Under the pieces are notes generated by a model. It was not told where the DNA came from. It ran no database searches and saw only the letters and a program-made list of their open reading frames with translations. Source: Porites lobata (lineage: Eukaryota; Cnidaria; Anthozoa; Scleractinia; Poritidae). Taken from it: DNA of 64,000 nt. Location: contig CALNXK010000363.1 of the NCBI GenBank assembly GCA_942486035.1, forward strand, positions 112,001-176,000. The letters are read 5' to 3'. Shown here piece by piece: positions 27,859 to 40,713 of this stretch. The position numbers and the translations under genes were made by a program. Within the stretch, counting starts at the first letter, position 1, and every line of letters begins with the position of its first letter.

Positions 27859-28257
27859 GGCCCGGTTCAGACGCCGTACTTTTCATGAGCCGAACCTAAT
27901 ACATTGAATTAAGTACATGAAAAGTTCGGCGTCTGAATCAATTAGGAACGCCTGTTTCAATTTGGAACGGCTCAGCCGTTCTTTTCACCTAGCCCGGCCG
28001 GGAATTTCGCCTTTGGATCGACTTTGGAACGCCTTTGATTCAGACGCCGAACTTTTCATGTACCGAACCAAATGCAGAAATTCTTATAACGTATTTTGTA
28101 AGCAGTTTGACCGAAATGCGCATTGTTCGGCTTCTGAATTTAGTTCGGCTGGAATTAAGATCGGCGTCTGAATCACTTTAGCCGGTCTGAATAATTTGGG
28201 TCGGTCTTAATTCGAATTAGGTTCGGCTCATGAAAAGTTCGGCGTCTCAACCGGGCC
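27859..28257. mobile_element. 399-bp PIF/Harbinger-type MITE
   Basis: Long inverted ends (ggcccggttcagacgccg at the left; the right end is its near inverse) are flanked by TTA at 27856-27858 and 28258-28260. The motif gaacttttcatg and its inverse recur inside. The duplicated segment near 50,205 (ggaactccttgc) has no insertion, which looks like an empty site. Confidence 0.85.
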
Positions 28258-29361
28258 TTAGCTTGTTTAATACAGCTGTAACAATATTAACGAGAGTCTG
28301 GTTAATGTATTTGCGACCAAACCAGAAAAACGTAACCGACTCGACATAAATATAAAAACATTTTACCGTTCACCCCAAATGGTAAGTAAATAAAATGATA
28401 ATTTGAATTTCGGTTTACGCTATATTGTTGGATAAAATTAGAACGGCAATGATGATAAAGGTATCAGTTTTGTCAAAAAAAAATGTTCTTACCTGTAAAA
28501 TTGATGTTAGTCGTCTTTTTTGACGGTATTAACCGCAATATTCCATAGAAAATAATTCTTTCATTCATTCAAAATTTTCAGGGGAGTTTTCTTAATTTGT
28601 TCTTGTTTTGTCCAGTTTACCTTGATTAATATTCGATATCTTAAACTATAGTGGCTATTGTTAGCTTATTGTTCATCAATGAAACTTTTTTAAATGAAGC
28701 TCATCCTCTTAGCAAACAGAAATGTCACTTTTTTTTGTATTTCTTGTGTTCAGTGAAATTTACTAAACAGTAAAGCGTTGTTCGCAGATTTAAAATTTGA
28801 ATTGTTTAATATCATCAATCCTACGCTGTTTAGTATCATTACTTCTGGTATCTACTCCGTTTACGAATCAATAATTATTGTTTTGTAAGTGACTACTCCA
28901 CTGCATTCATTGGTGAGCCTTGGCTTTTTTTAAAGACAAGGCAAATCCAAATGTGGATATTCGTTAACATGATTATGAAAATCGACGTTTGATTAGTTAA
29001 TAAAAACAGGTCAGTCATATATCGGCGGCCTTTTAGTGTCTTGAAAGTTTCAAGTATATCGAGGGAGTCTTTATTACCAATGCTAAACTTAAACGCGTTC
29101 ATTTGTCCTCATTTCTTACATTTCTGTTATTAACTGACATCTGCTTCAAAAATCGATCACCAAGATTAAATTTTCAGGCAAGTGTTCAAGACTTTTATAT
29201 TTCTATCAGTACCAGGCGGAAGAATTCTTTCAGTAGAGCCCATTTTGTAACTTCGAAGCTTGTCCTTTATTTCGGCTTTATTTGATTCATGACAAGCTTC
29301 CGTCTTTGAGCTCCACAGATGCGTCCCTGGTCGTCAAATCGAATTATTTCAGTGCCTAATT
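28258..29361. repeat. Segmentally duplicated flank, unit A continued
   Basis: Diverged copies lie at 41,460-43,060 and 50,290-50,830 (shared gttcttgttttgtccagttta at 28,599 and at 42,449). No gene, RNA or element of its own is seen here. Confidence 0.5.
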
Positions 29362-29662
29362 CCGGGGGGTGGACTCCGCATATGAAAGGGGTCGTCGGAA
29401 ATTTTAAATTAAACCCTTAAAGGAGACCAATTTAGGCGTGGCCCAAGCTTTTTTGGACCCATAAAAGAGACCATGTCAAGACACAGACAATATATATGTT
29501 TTTGTATTTGTTCCCTTTCAACCCTAAACGAGACCTTCACGGCTAAATATGATGGAGTTTTGCCCAGAACACCCTAAGTGACACCAAAATCCGACAATTA
29601 AAACCCCTAAGCGAGACGACGAGCATCCCCACCCCTTTCAAATGCGGAGTTTCCCCCACGGG
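29362..29662. mobile_element. 301-bp hAT-type MITE with 8-bp duplication
   Basis: Target duplication gcctaatt at 29354-29361 and 29663-29670. The ends ccggggggtggactccgcat and the inverse of ccgtgggggaaactccgcat are imperfect inverted repeats. The related segment at 50,830-50,860 has a single gtctaattctcatg, consistent with the empty site. Confidence 0.78.
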
Positions 29663-30400
29663 GCCTAATTCTCATGAATAAGAAGTATCAGTAGCAAAAA
29701 ATTCGATTCTTTGCTCTTGTGGTAGAAATGGGTCACGCAAAACAGAAAATGCGCAAACAACACGTGTTAAAAGTGTGGACCAGTGCTTTGGGTTTTAAGA
29801 TGTTACTTTTTTTTTAGTTAAAGTAGAAAACATTTTCTGGATGCGTACATCTGTATAGGGACATTCCTAGAAGTTAATTCCCTCTAACGTCTCTCCACTA
29901 GTACTTGTATAGCATAGCTTGCATATGTAATGGTAGCATGGGAATTTTGATTGTTTCGAGCTAAATCCGGATCATTCTTAGGCGCTAATGTTTGACGAAC
30001 TTCGGAGTTATTGTCGAAGATGCCAGGTTTAGAGACATAAATAGATTAGTCCTGTTTTGTTTGGTGGGAAAATAAGTACGAGTTTTCGACGAGGAGAGGA
30101 GTAAAGCTAAAAATCTGCTGAAAATTAAGAAAGCTGTTGTTAACTATGCGCGTGAGGATCAAACAGGATCAAAGGCTCAAGATCAAATTGCCTTGAATTG
30201 ACAAAGAAATAGACATACGTCAGCATTGGATACTGGTTTCAAATCTCATGTCTTGAACCAAAGCAACGGATATCAGAACATTTTCCTAGATGCGCTTTAA
30301 GGGATAACTTTCGACAAATACTGTTTCTTTATTGAGGGTATTTACAGAGGGGAAAGAGAAGGAGCGGCATTGACATTTCCAGGATTGAACGCAGAAGAAA

Positions 30401-30889
30401 AATAGACCTTGTCACAGTTTTCGACGCCATCTTGCCGAGTAGGCAAACCCGTGAGAAATTACAGTGATTGTATGAGGATCTAATGTCGAATAATTTCCGT
30501 AGAACGGCTGTTCTGAAAAAAATATGATTCGTAAACTAAAGCTTCACTTCTAAGGATTCTCCTGAAAAAATTTGAGGGCTTTACATGCACTAGAAGACCT
30601 AGAACCACTTTTTTAATTTTCTATTCATTAGTCTGTAAGAAAGTCCCGGGAAAATTACAGACAAAAATATGGAAAATCGAAAGCAAGCCTCTGGAGAAAT
30701 TCAAGGTACACCCCCAAAATTGCTTAGGACAATCCTTTGCTTTGTAGCTTTAGTTCACAATTGATATTTTTTTTCAGAATAGACGTTTTACGGAAATTAT
30801 TCGACATTAGATTCTCATACAAACACTGTAATTTCTCACGCGTTTGCCTACTCGTCAAGATGGTGTCGAAAACCGTGACAAGGTCTATT
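30401..30889. mobile_element. Long-terminal-inverted-repeat MITE
   Basis: About 120-125 bp at 30,401-30,526 (aatagaccttgtcacagttt...) are repeated inverted at 30,769-30,889. The arms include ggcaaacccgtgagaaatta and its inverse. About 240 bp lie between the arms. No coding capacity and no clear target duplication. Confidence 0.72.
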
Positions 30890-31597
30890 TACACATTTGA
30901 CGATTTCAAGTTTCTTATAACTCTCTATTATACTTCACGGACATCGTCAAAGCGGAATACTGCAAACTCCTTCAAATGGACGTAATGTGATATCTTTGCA
31001 AGGTGTTCTGATGGTATTGATGTCCGTAATGATTTCGAAACATCTTTAAAGTGGACTGGAATTTACCAAATTATGAAAAAAGATTCCGACTTCCGTTCTA
31101 ATTGACGCTTATTATGTTTCCCCGCTACTTACAAAAGAGAACATTCGGACTACACACTATGCTGTACATTTTACTACCTGCATTTTATCATGTAAGTAAT
31201 AAGTTGAACAGAATAATTAGCCATTCATAGTTAATTTTTCATTGTCATATCCTTAAAATGAACTTGTACGTTTAGGTATGCTCGTACATTTTGGATTGAC
31301 ATGGCCACCGTTTTATTGTTTTCAGACACCACACTCCATAAGCCTTGGGCCTGCACATCTTCAAAAGGGGTGTTAGGAGGGCTTATTAAAGGAGTGGTTA
31401 TATCCGAGGGGCCTTATAACTAGAACAGAAAAAGAGCTTCAAAACAAGCTAAGGTTATAATAGCAGTGCTTTTCTTTTTGCATTAACTGTCAAGCCTCAA
31501 AATGTCATAAATCAAATTCATTTCAATACATCTGGAGGGAGCTCATATCCAGGGAAGCTTATAATCAGATATTTTTTTGTTTACACAGAGGCCGGCC

Positions 31598-31765
31598 CAG
31601 GGGCGGATCTAGGGGGAGGGTGCAGGGGGTGCGCACCCCCCCCGAGATGACCTGCGGTTTTTTAATACAACTGGTGTTCTGCAAAAACTATGTGGTTTAT
31701 TGGTGTTGAAGTAGAGCAAGAGACGAGTGCACCCCCTCCTAAAAAAAATCCTGGATCCGCCCCTG
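31598..31765. mobile_element. 168-bp MITE with CAGGGGCGGATC ends
   Basis: caggggcggatct at 31598 and gatccgcccctg at 31754-31765 are inverted. The flanks share cggcc (31593-31597 and 31766-31770). The CAGGGGC ends suggest hAT-like origin, but the visible duplication is only 5 bp. Confidence 0.65.
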
Positions 31766-34683
31766 CGGCCAATGGCTGGGGTAGGGGTGGGGGCTTTTAA
31801 CTGTAGGAGCTTTGAAGTGGCAGTAGTAGAAGTTTATGTTAAAGGGCCTATTTCATTTTTTGTATTGAATATGATGAGTGATTGGATCCACTGTTTCAGT
31901 TTCACCGAGGGTTTTAGAGGCTTTTTCTGTTGATTTTTGATGATGATCTTCCATGGACTTCTTTACTGAGTTTTGCAACTGCCATGGCAAGCCAAAAGTG
32001 TAACAGTGTTCACTATTTACATAATTTAATGGTCAATTAAGTCCTCATTTTAGTAAATTCGTTTTTATTTTGTTTATTCAATTCAGTCTAGCTACGTTCA
32101 TTCATCTCAATATAAAAAATAGGCTACCACAAAATGTGGAATCTGCAAATGGAATCCAGAATCTGAAGCTTGAAAAGGGCATTAAAAATGGAATCCAGAA
32201 TCAAACAGAACTGTTCCTCAAAGGCAAAGAACACTAAGTTTAGACTCTATTTTAACCTTTTTTCTTTGTGTTGTTTGCTTTGAACTTTCACCTCTGTGCT
32301 TAACATTAAGCATTTTAGAAGGCTAAACAAGAGAAATTAAACCTGCGAAATTACGTCCTTGAAGAAATGATTGCCTTCAACCATGAAAATGTTTATATAT
32401 TTCCACTATGCTGTTGATTTACTCAACTTTTAGAGACTTTTTCACTGTCATTGCTATTTTCCAGCATAATTTTGTTCTACACGAAGCGATTCCCAAAGTT
32501 CATAAATTTTTTAATGGAAAATGAGATGCCTTTTAAAAATCAAATAAAAAAATGCCTCAGTTTGAACATGATGTAATATAAAACTCTGGGCAGGAAAATT
32601 TCTTTGTTCTTTTATTTCTCTTTTTCTCTTCTTCATTCTAAACAATATTTCCTCAGAAATTCATGATACATGATTCCATATTATAGTGCTGCCCTAAAAA
32701 AATTATTCAACTGAGATTCAGTTCCTTTTTCTGATATTCATTTCCAAAGGTATCCATCCAATGTTTGCACTCATTTATTGAATCTTGGAAATTGGGACAA
32801 AGTTTGAAATTTTTGTACATATTTTCCACAAAGCTCAGTAGAGTTACAATTTGCAGTGCATTCAAACTATTGCAGAAATATTTTGATTTATTTAGAAATC
32901 ATATTTCAATATCATCTAAAGGTAATCAAATCAGTGGTATTTATGACTATCTTTGCTTCTTGAGCAGGAACTCTTTATATTGTTCTCCCCAGTGGATCAA
33001 CACGGTTATGGTGTATGATGTTCAGTGGCGATTGAGTTCTAATCAAGTACTTCTGAAACTGATTCACGCGTGCTTAATTTGCGAAGAAACTAGTAATTTT
33101 CTAAATTGCCACAATTTTTACTTCTACCCCAATCACCATATTATAAAATTTTACCATTTTTTTGGAATACCTAGTACCCCACGAATGTTTAATCCTCTTC
33201 CCAGTGCCCAATACGTGAGTGCAAACATTGAGTGGGATATTGTCAGATGTGTAGCTACTTGTCCGCCATTATGCACATGCTACTGCTACCTAAAAAGGTG
33301 TTGAAGATCATAAAAACTAAGCAAAAAAAAAGAAAAGGAAAACAACAACGACAGCAATTTGGGAACAGAAGGCAAAAACTGTGTAGTTGCCCAAGTGACT
33401 TTTTATGCAAACAAAAACAATGTTTTTCTGTCGATTGAAGGCAGTTGGGGTACTCCATATTAAATCTCTGGTTCATAGTAATCGGCATTTCAGATTCATC
33501 CAGGGACCTAAATGAATGCTTACTCTTTCATGGGTGTTACATCTATTTTCTTACCGGTTCCAGCTTCTTTTTCGCTTCTTTCTCTTTCTGGCTCTTGATG
33601 TTTGAGATTTCGACACAAAAAGTTTATTTTACTGCCGAGTGTTAAAGTGGCTGTTCTTGTAAGAGAAAAGATGCTCGCTTATACTCCCCTAACAAACGCA
33701 AGATCAGTTTTCCTGTGAACGAGCACCTTTTTTGTAGGTAAATGCAACCGGAGTTCCCTTCTGACAACCACTTGGTTATTTTTAATTCATCTATAAATGC
33801 AGTAGTTTCCTTTCTCCTTGAATACAAATGAGTAGTTCTTGTAAAATTATGTTCTTTTGGTGGTGTGAAAAACAAACAAATCATACTAGGACTTCACCAC
33901 CCCTCTTTTACATCTTCCACTTTTTTCCCTGTGGCGTTGATTTACTCGTTACTGTGTCTCTCGGTCTCTCGCTCTCTCTTTTTTTTTTGCCTTTCTTCTG
34001 TATAAAAAATTATGTAGTTTATGCCCACTTTATTGTCTTTCTTTTGCATGAAATTGCGGCTGGCTAACTTTTTAGAAAAGAAACAACTTTAATCTTTAAA
34101 GAGTAGTAGGTAAACAGCGAAATTGACAGTCGATTTTTCCTCAAAACGTTACCCTTTTTTGTAAGTGTAACTCTGTTAGGATTGGTCAGAAAATATCCAA
34201 ATTAAAACGGGGTATCGGTGGAAAGATCTATATTTGATGACGTTGTTGTTTACTATTTCTTAAGCTAAAACTGGCTTAAACTGAAAGTTAAATGGGTCCG
34301 GGAAGGAAAATATGCATCGTTCCATCTGGAACGAAAACGACCAAAGCAGTATTCGAAAGGTTAAACAGTGGAATTGTGACTAATCGTTCTTCTCGGGCGA
34401 AGCAGCTTATAACAAAGTGTGACCTTAAGAAATCAGTATTTTCTTATGAAGTCTCAGTAGGAAAATCATGTTTGACGTTGTGAGGATGATAGGCTCGGCC
34501 AGGATATTGGAGAAAGTATAATTATCAAGTATCCGTAAATGTTTCTGGACTTTATTTTATTTTGTTTTACCTGATACAGATTTAACACCAAACCGTTGCT
34601 ATATGCGCTTAATTACTTTTCTTCACGTTACAAAGCTAACACCGTTTCTTTTTATTCAAGTCCAGTTAATTAAATAAACGAGC
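31766..34683. other. Intergenic host DNA
   Basis: No supported gene. The longest open stretch on the plus strand (32765-33304, 179 codons from a TTG) shows no domain, no coding-like bias and no splice context, so it is not called. AT-rich, with simple runs near 33,330 and 33,975. Confidence 0.5.
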
Positions 34684-35929
34684 TTACTGCTGTGGTTTCG
34701 ACACTTCCTCAATCTGAAGATACGACTCATTGAATGCCAACCGGTAAGAGTCTGCAACCTTGTCGCCGGTGACGCACTTTCCAACTGAGAGTCCAACTCG
34801 CACTGTTCCCCTCTTTATGTTATGGCAGTGGCCTTCAATGTGTCTGTGACGTTGATTTGTGGCTGTTTCCTGGTAGAATGCACCGTCAATAGTTCCAGGA
34901 GAGCTACACTCATTGCCGTTGAAGGTGAAATACAACCGACTACAGGAGCCGCTACAAGATGTCGTTTTAAAGTTACCAGCAAAGTAAACATGGAGAGCAG
35001 TGTCTGTGTACTTCTTCATGAAGGTACAGTGCTGCGTGAAAAAGAAAGAAAGAAATTATTCACTATATTCTAAGGAGAAAAAATTGTGCTTCGTTGGGAG
35101 TTTGTAAAATAGATTTCTTCACGGACTAAAATGACTTGATTTAAATTTCTCCAGAATCCTTGTCGTCTCGTCTTTTCCAGACACACTCCTTGCAGTTCAT
35201 GTATGAAGTCAGTCGAGGAGACCCATTGTCGCCTTTGTCTTCCCTGGGGTGCCCAAGTCGCCTTTGGCTCCGTCTCGTCCATCACGGCCGGGTGCGCCAG
35301 CAGATCCCGGCATGCCATGCATACCTGGTAGTCCATTTGTGCCGGGATGGCTTCCAAAGCAAAATGGCTGAAACTGGGTTGAAAAAGAAGATGCAGAGCC
35401 ATTTTTTATACAATTTGTATGAAGAAAACGTTCTTAATCTCATTAACTTGTTACTTTTGTTTAACTTGATTACAGAGCTACTTCCTGAAAGAATTTCCTG
35501 TTAGATCAGAGTTGCGTGACCCGTTAATGATAACGGGGAGACTCGAGCATGACTTATCAGTTATTTGTTTTGTGATCACCGTTTGCATTTGCGATTTACA
35601 TTTCTTTTGTCAATTGTACGGGCGTCTCACTTTATTGAGCATTACATACCTTATTGAGGACGCAAAGAAGGAAAGCAAAAACACTCAGGTATTTTGTTCA
35701 CAAAGGTTTAAGGTTGACCTTATATAGAAGCTCCCCAAAAGAAATATCCATAATTACAAAAACAAAATTACAAGACATATATTTCATAGATCAAATATCT
35801 TTTTCTCCATGAGCTAATGTTGTAAAATGATGAAATCACCTTGTCACGTGATTTGCTGCGGCCGTTGTTGGCTGTCGTAGAGCACAAAGTGATAAACGAT
35901 AAAATCAATAGGTAAACCATGGCTGCCAT
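34684..35929 (-). pseudogene. CTHRC1-like collagen-repeat protein, copy 2, probably broken
   Basis: Exon 1 is 35840-35929 (signal peptide MAAMVYLLILSFITL, donor GTGATT). Exon 2 starts at 35373 after a CAACCCAG acceptor with FQPFCFGSHPG and 11 Gly-X-Y triplets. The frame is then lost by one base after GTPGK (about 35,240), and the family-like MNCKECVWKRR continues in the next frame to a TAA at 35141-35143 with no donor. Exon 3 (34684-35031) is open, but 11 residues near its end (YRLAFNESYLQ) replace TGWHSM-RIFI because of a 2-nt loss and a 2-nt gain relative to copy 1. It is more diverged than copies 1 and 3. A non-coding first exon donor may lie at 36176. Sequencing error could explain single slips, but not the missing donor. 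Confidence 0.65.
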
Positions 35930-37225
35930 CAGAGATCATTCACAGGAGATTTGCGTTCACTAGTTTTGAACCTGTGAAAATAAGAACACCACGTAAGCGT
36001 AAATAATCTACAACGCTCAGCTCATTCTCCACGAAAGAATCGAAAGATATTAGCCGGCCAGTAGGTCTCTCGGTCTTGAATTTTTGCTCTTTTAGCCAGG
36101 GCCATTGCCACTTTTGCTAGCGTCTCCTAAAGTCTGGTAAAGTCTCCTAAAGACTTGCTCTTGAGTTAGCACTTACCTGTCAGGTTTGGCTACGAAACGA
36201 AATGATATTATTGCAAGTTTGGCAGCCCTTTTTAAGTGTTCTCTGCATGAATGTCTGGTTCAAACAAGTTTATAAACTAATATCGTGTACATATAAAAAT
36301 GGGATGAATTACCCTATTGGTCATTTAAGTCATGTCAGTAGTTTTAACTGACCAATAATATGTTCTGTTACATAAATGTTTCATTTCCATCCGAGACAAG
36401 TTAAAACGAGTATACAAGTTACGTTTCCTGAACTAAGGATTTGAAAATTGCTTGCTATTCTGAAAAGCTGCTATGTATTTTGCCTATTTTTTTGGCTTGG
36501 TCGGTTTTAAATCCGGCATTGATAAATAGTATCTTGCTGAAAATGTAATTTTTGTGTAAGTTCTGTAACATATGGGAGTCAAAAGCACAGTTAACGACAA
36601 AATGTTGCCAATTAGTCTGATATAAAAGATATTCTCTGTTTCACTGTATTTTTGCTGTTTGTGAGTTTAATATTTAGTACTAGCGTAGTTCTATTCATAA
36701 CTGCGCTCTAACATAAAACATAGAACACTGCATGGATTTAGAAACTCGTGAAAGAAGCATATCCACACCCTCTAAAATTAAAACATGACTGGTGCCGTTG
36801 TTGAAGAAAAATGACTCGACATGTTGATTAAAAAGTCAGCTTCCTTATTTGAAACAATGCACGATCATGATTCGTAAAAGCATTTTTCTTTCCAGCGAAA
36901 AAAGCCAGGTTTGGAAATTTTTCTTTCCTTGACAAATCAACGAAGAAAGCCAGTTTAATGATGTAGAGGTGAAAAGAAATTTACGACGTTTTGCTTTCAG
37001 TGATTGACTTGCATTTCCTAATTATCATTGATTAAGAACGTTCTTACTCATTGAACGGCATCTGATAAGTTGGTTGTTGTTTTATTCGAAGCAAAATTAA
37101 ATGATAATAAAAAAATGAAATAAATAAACAAATATAAACTGACGAAATCATTTTACACAACAGATAGACGTTTTGGATGAGAGATTTTAATTCATAGTTT
37201 CTTCGGTTTTGCTTCATGGCAACTA

Positions 37226-39378
37226 CAGTAGAAACCCACATATAAGATCCTAGAATTTTCGAGGTCAGCCTGAACAGGCTCTTATATTTTAGGGTAGTTT
37301 TTCACAATTTAGGCTGATTAGCTTTTAAAAGGTTCTTATTTTTCAGAGGTCATCATAGTGTAACCATTGGCAGAAATATTGTACTACTGTGGAAAACAGC
37401 CAAGGTCCAAGAAGAACATCAATTTATAAAATAACTGAGATAGTACGCGCGATCTGATTGGTCAAAAACCTATGATTTATTATACCGGTAAACCCATAGA
37501 AAAAGGCATCCGGAACACGATCGAGCCATAAGCAAAACGGGCTATTGATCTGCAAACAACGATTTTAGAAAGAATAAAAAACAGAATAAGTTACTTACCC
37601 AGCGCTTCTTAATATTAAAAAGTGTTGGTTTCCACATTTTATTACAGAGAATCACAATTCGCTACTGCCATAGCTTTAAAAGTTATAAAGTACAAAGCTG
37701 GAAAGCAGTTTACATTTCACGACGAAGCCAAATCGCAGAGAAAGACAACAACTGTGTGAATTTCTGGTGTAGAAAGTCTCTAGGAAAGCTTAACCATGTC
37801 CCAACCAGCAACAAAAGGGATAGTTTTAACATTCTTGATTTATTTTATGTCAATGTTAAATTCCTGAATGAAAGAAATTGTTCCGAAAAGAGATATCTGA
37901 TCAAGTTATCGTACAAAATCGGCCGCTGCAGATTGTAAACAAACTGTAAACGATGATGAAAGATGTCAGAGTTTCGCGCTGGTTTTTTCCAATATTTGCA
38001 CAAATTATTCGGTGATATCGATGCTATAGCCTACTTCAAACCACCTGACTTCACAAATCGACAAATATTAACGCTAATATGTGGCTACGGCAAGGAAACC
38101 TTTCTCAAAATTTAGAGCTACCACTGACATATTTCCATCGGTCGCAGTCTGGTCGCTGTACATACATACGTTACATGCGACAACTTCGCAAATGCAGCAA
38201 CGTCGTTACCGCAAAATTTCTCGATCATGATAAAGTCCAGAAAACAGATCTTAAACCACTGCAGCTTGTAAAGTCAGGGGCACCCAACGACAATTTTCTG
38301 AAGAATATCTGTTCGGAAGACGATTTGAGATCTAGAATTTTCGAAACATTTGTTGTAAAGTTTCTTGCTTGCCTGCCTCTCCTAAGATTTTCGAACATCC
38401 AAAAAATGGCATATTTGCCTATTTTTAACGGATTTTTACCCTAAAAAGGTCACCTAGAATTTTCTGGAGCCTTTTTTCTGGCTGAAATTTTCGAAAAGGT
38501 AAGTTTTGATCCCTATAATTTTCGGATCACTTGACTTTCAGCTAGGAAATCCGAACAGATGAAAAATTTTTAGGGGATAAAAATATGCCTATATCTACCG
38601 TTTAAATACTAAAATACGTTTAACAATGCTATGTTTAAGTGATTTTGAACTACATTCTCGTTGGGTGCCCCTGTAAAGTGTGAATGAAGTCCTCCATTAC
38701 AACAGCTGCCAGTTTCGTCTGTAAGCACGAAATGTTTACGGATCGACTCAACAAAATACAGCTGCGTACTGTTTGATGTTCAATTTTCTACTTCTGTAGT
38801 AAACAAACTTCATTGTACCTTCGCATGAATATGTGTTGACTTTTCCTGAAAAACAGCTGTCATAAGTTCTCATGTAATGAGTGCAAAAACTCGTGTTGTG
38901 AAGTGCTGCTGTTTGTTGTTTGAATGAACTGAGTTTTGAGAAAGTTTGGCGCTTTTAAATCGTGAGTCATGATTGGCTTATGGTGACTTTAGAGAGAAGA
39001 CATGGCTTGATCACGGTACTAAAACCACATTTTTTACCTAAAAAGCTCCGTTCTACTAAAGTTATCTTATAACAGCAATAGACCACACTTTCTATGGGTT
39101 TACCGGCGTGATAACCCACTTGGGATGTTGGGAGAACACTCGAAAAGTTTGTAAATCACTCGCCTTCGACTCGTGATTCTTTTGACTCTTTTGTGAAAAG
39201 TTTCTCACAGAATTAAAATCGAGAATTTTTACCATCAAACTCGGAGTAATTTTTTTTGTATAAGAACCTATTTTTCTTTGCGAGGCTGAATAGGTTCTTA
39301 TATTTATGGGTATTTAAATGCCAAATTTCAGCCTGTAGGTTCTTAAATCACTAGGTTCTTATATGCGGGTTTTTACTG
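37226..39378. mobile_element. 2.15-kb non-autonomous element with TA duplication and nested insertions
   Basis: The ends cagtagaaacccacatataag (left) and the inverse of cagtaaaaacccgcatataag (right) sit between TA dinucleotides at 37224-37225 and 39379-39380, as for Tc1/mariner. An inner pair (ttataccggtaaacccatagaaa near 37,480 and its inverse near 39,090) marks a second nested element, inside which lies a third (38275-38673). No transposase frame survives. Confidence 0.68.
38275..38673. mobile_element. Non-autonomous DNA transposon, GGGGCACCCAACGA family, copy 3
   Basis: The ends caggggcacccaacgac and the inverse of caggggcacccaacgag are flanked by identical taaagt at 38269-38274 and 38674-38679. 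At 399 bp it is the cleanest copy of the family and sets the 6-bp duplication. It lies within the 2.15-kb element. Confidence 0.82.
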
Positions 39379-40639
39379 TATGCCAAACGCTTGTTCGTCT
39401 TGAGTGTTTTCTGACGTGAGGGTCTTCTCTTATCAAACATTATTTTTTATTCCTAAAACACCACAGTACTGTACTTGAGGAATTGAATTCTTCATTTTGA
39501 GTTTTATCTCAGCATATTCCTAGAGCATTGTACTCAATTTGAATAAAATTCGCATCCTTTGACCAATGTATATTTATCGACCTTTTGAGAGTTTTAACTG
39601 CAAGGAAATGTCGAAAAAGTTTTATCATCTTAAGAACTCACCTTTTGGTTTTTTGGTCTATGTGGTGGTAGCGATAACCGGCAGCCTGTGCAAAGCTCCT
39701 AAAAGATAAAATAAAATATAAAAAAAGAAGTTAAAGTCTGTCACTTATTCTGTGCGAAAAAAAAAAAACCAAAGACTTCAGGTTCCATTTTCATAAAAGC
39801 GAAAAAATATATATATTAAAGAGCAGAGAAATTGGAAGAAGTAAGTTACTAAGAGCTTCTTTTCATGGCCACTTCAATTTTCAATCGTTCCGAATATAAG
39901 TTGATTTTTTTTTGTCATAAAAAAAGAAAAGAAATCAGTAACGGTCGAGACTGCATGCTTTGAAAAACCGGTATTAACTTTACAGTTTCTAGCTGGTCCA
40001 GTTTTAGTATATGCCTTTAGTTCTTGGATAAAGATATGTAGCAGTTATACTAAGTACATGTAGGTTTACTGACGAACGAATAATGAGGGTTCGGATTGAT
40101 AAATACTAGGTTTTCCTTTGTGAACTCAAAAGTAGCAATGATTCTAGTTCAGTTATTAGACTCACGTACATGGTAGAAATCTCTGCGTCCGCCTTCCTCA
40201 TCATGTTGTCAATTAAATGAGCATTAAAAAAAGGCAAATCCATATCAAATTATTTTGCTTGACAAAAGATTTAAAAATTTTGTTTCAAATTATTTCGATT
40301 AGGAAATGATTTAAAAAGGATTCAATATAAGTCAAATTATTTTCCAAAATTTGTCCTGTAGTTGTGTGTGTTTCAAATAGATTGAATTGGAGGGAAAATT
40401 GTTGAATCGAAAGCGCATGTTGGCATTTGCTACTTTAGCTACGTTCTGAGAACGCCAATGTTACCTTACGCGTTTACGATAGTAAAGGAAAATGAACCAA
40501 ATATGGATAGTTTTACTTACCTAGAGGATTCCTTTTGATGCATGATTGTTTATCGCTGAATTCGAATAAGTTGCTGCTGCAAGCATGAGCGACAGTTCGG
40601 AATCGTTTTTGCCAAAATCAACAAAAAATAGTATTATAC

Positions 40640-40713
40640 TCACCACTACTATAGTTTTTTGAATGAGTACGTGAAGTCAGCAGCAAAATGGTAACCGGCA
40701 GAAATTTTATCAT
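40640..40713 (-). other. Candidate signal-peptide exon
   Basis: ATG 40713 opens MIKFLPVTILLLTSRTHS, a plausible signal peptide, followed by donors GTGAGT (after 40644) or GTATAA (after 40640). Possible downstream exons exist at about 40,531-40,585 (donor GTAAGT) and 39,646-39,698 (donor GTGAGT), but a frame joining all three was not found. It could be a small secreted protein gene or chance. Confidence 0.22.

Noticed and set aside
32765..33304. 179-codon open frame on the plus strand
   Set aside because: Starts at TTG, no domain, no splice context, composition like surrounding non-coding DNA. Not called.
35070..35402. 110-codon minus-strand frame in CTHRC1 copy 2
   Set aside because: It is the wrong frame of the collagen exon; the Gly-X-Y frame is a different one.
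38079..38444. 121-codon plus-strand frame
   Set aside because: It crosses the left end of the transposon at 38275, so it is a chance frame made by an insertion.
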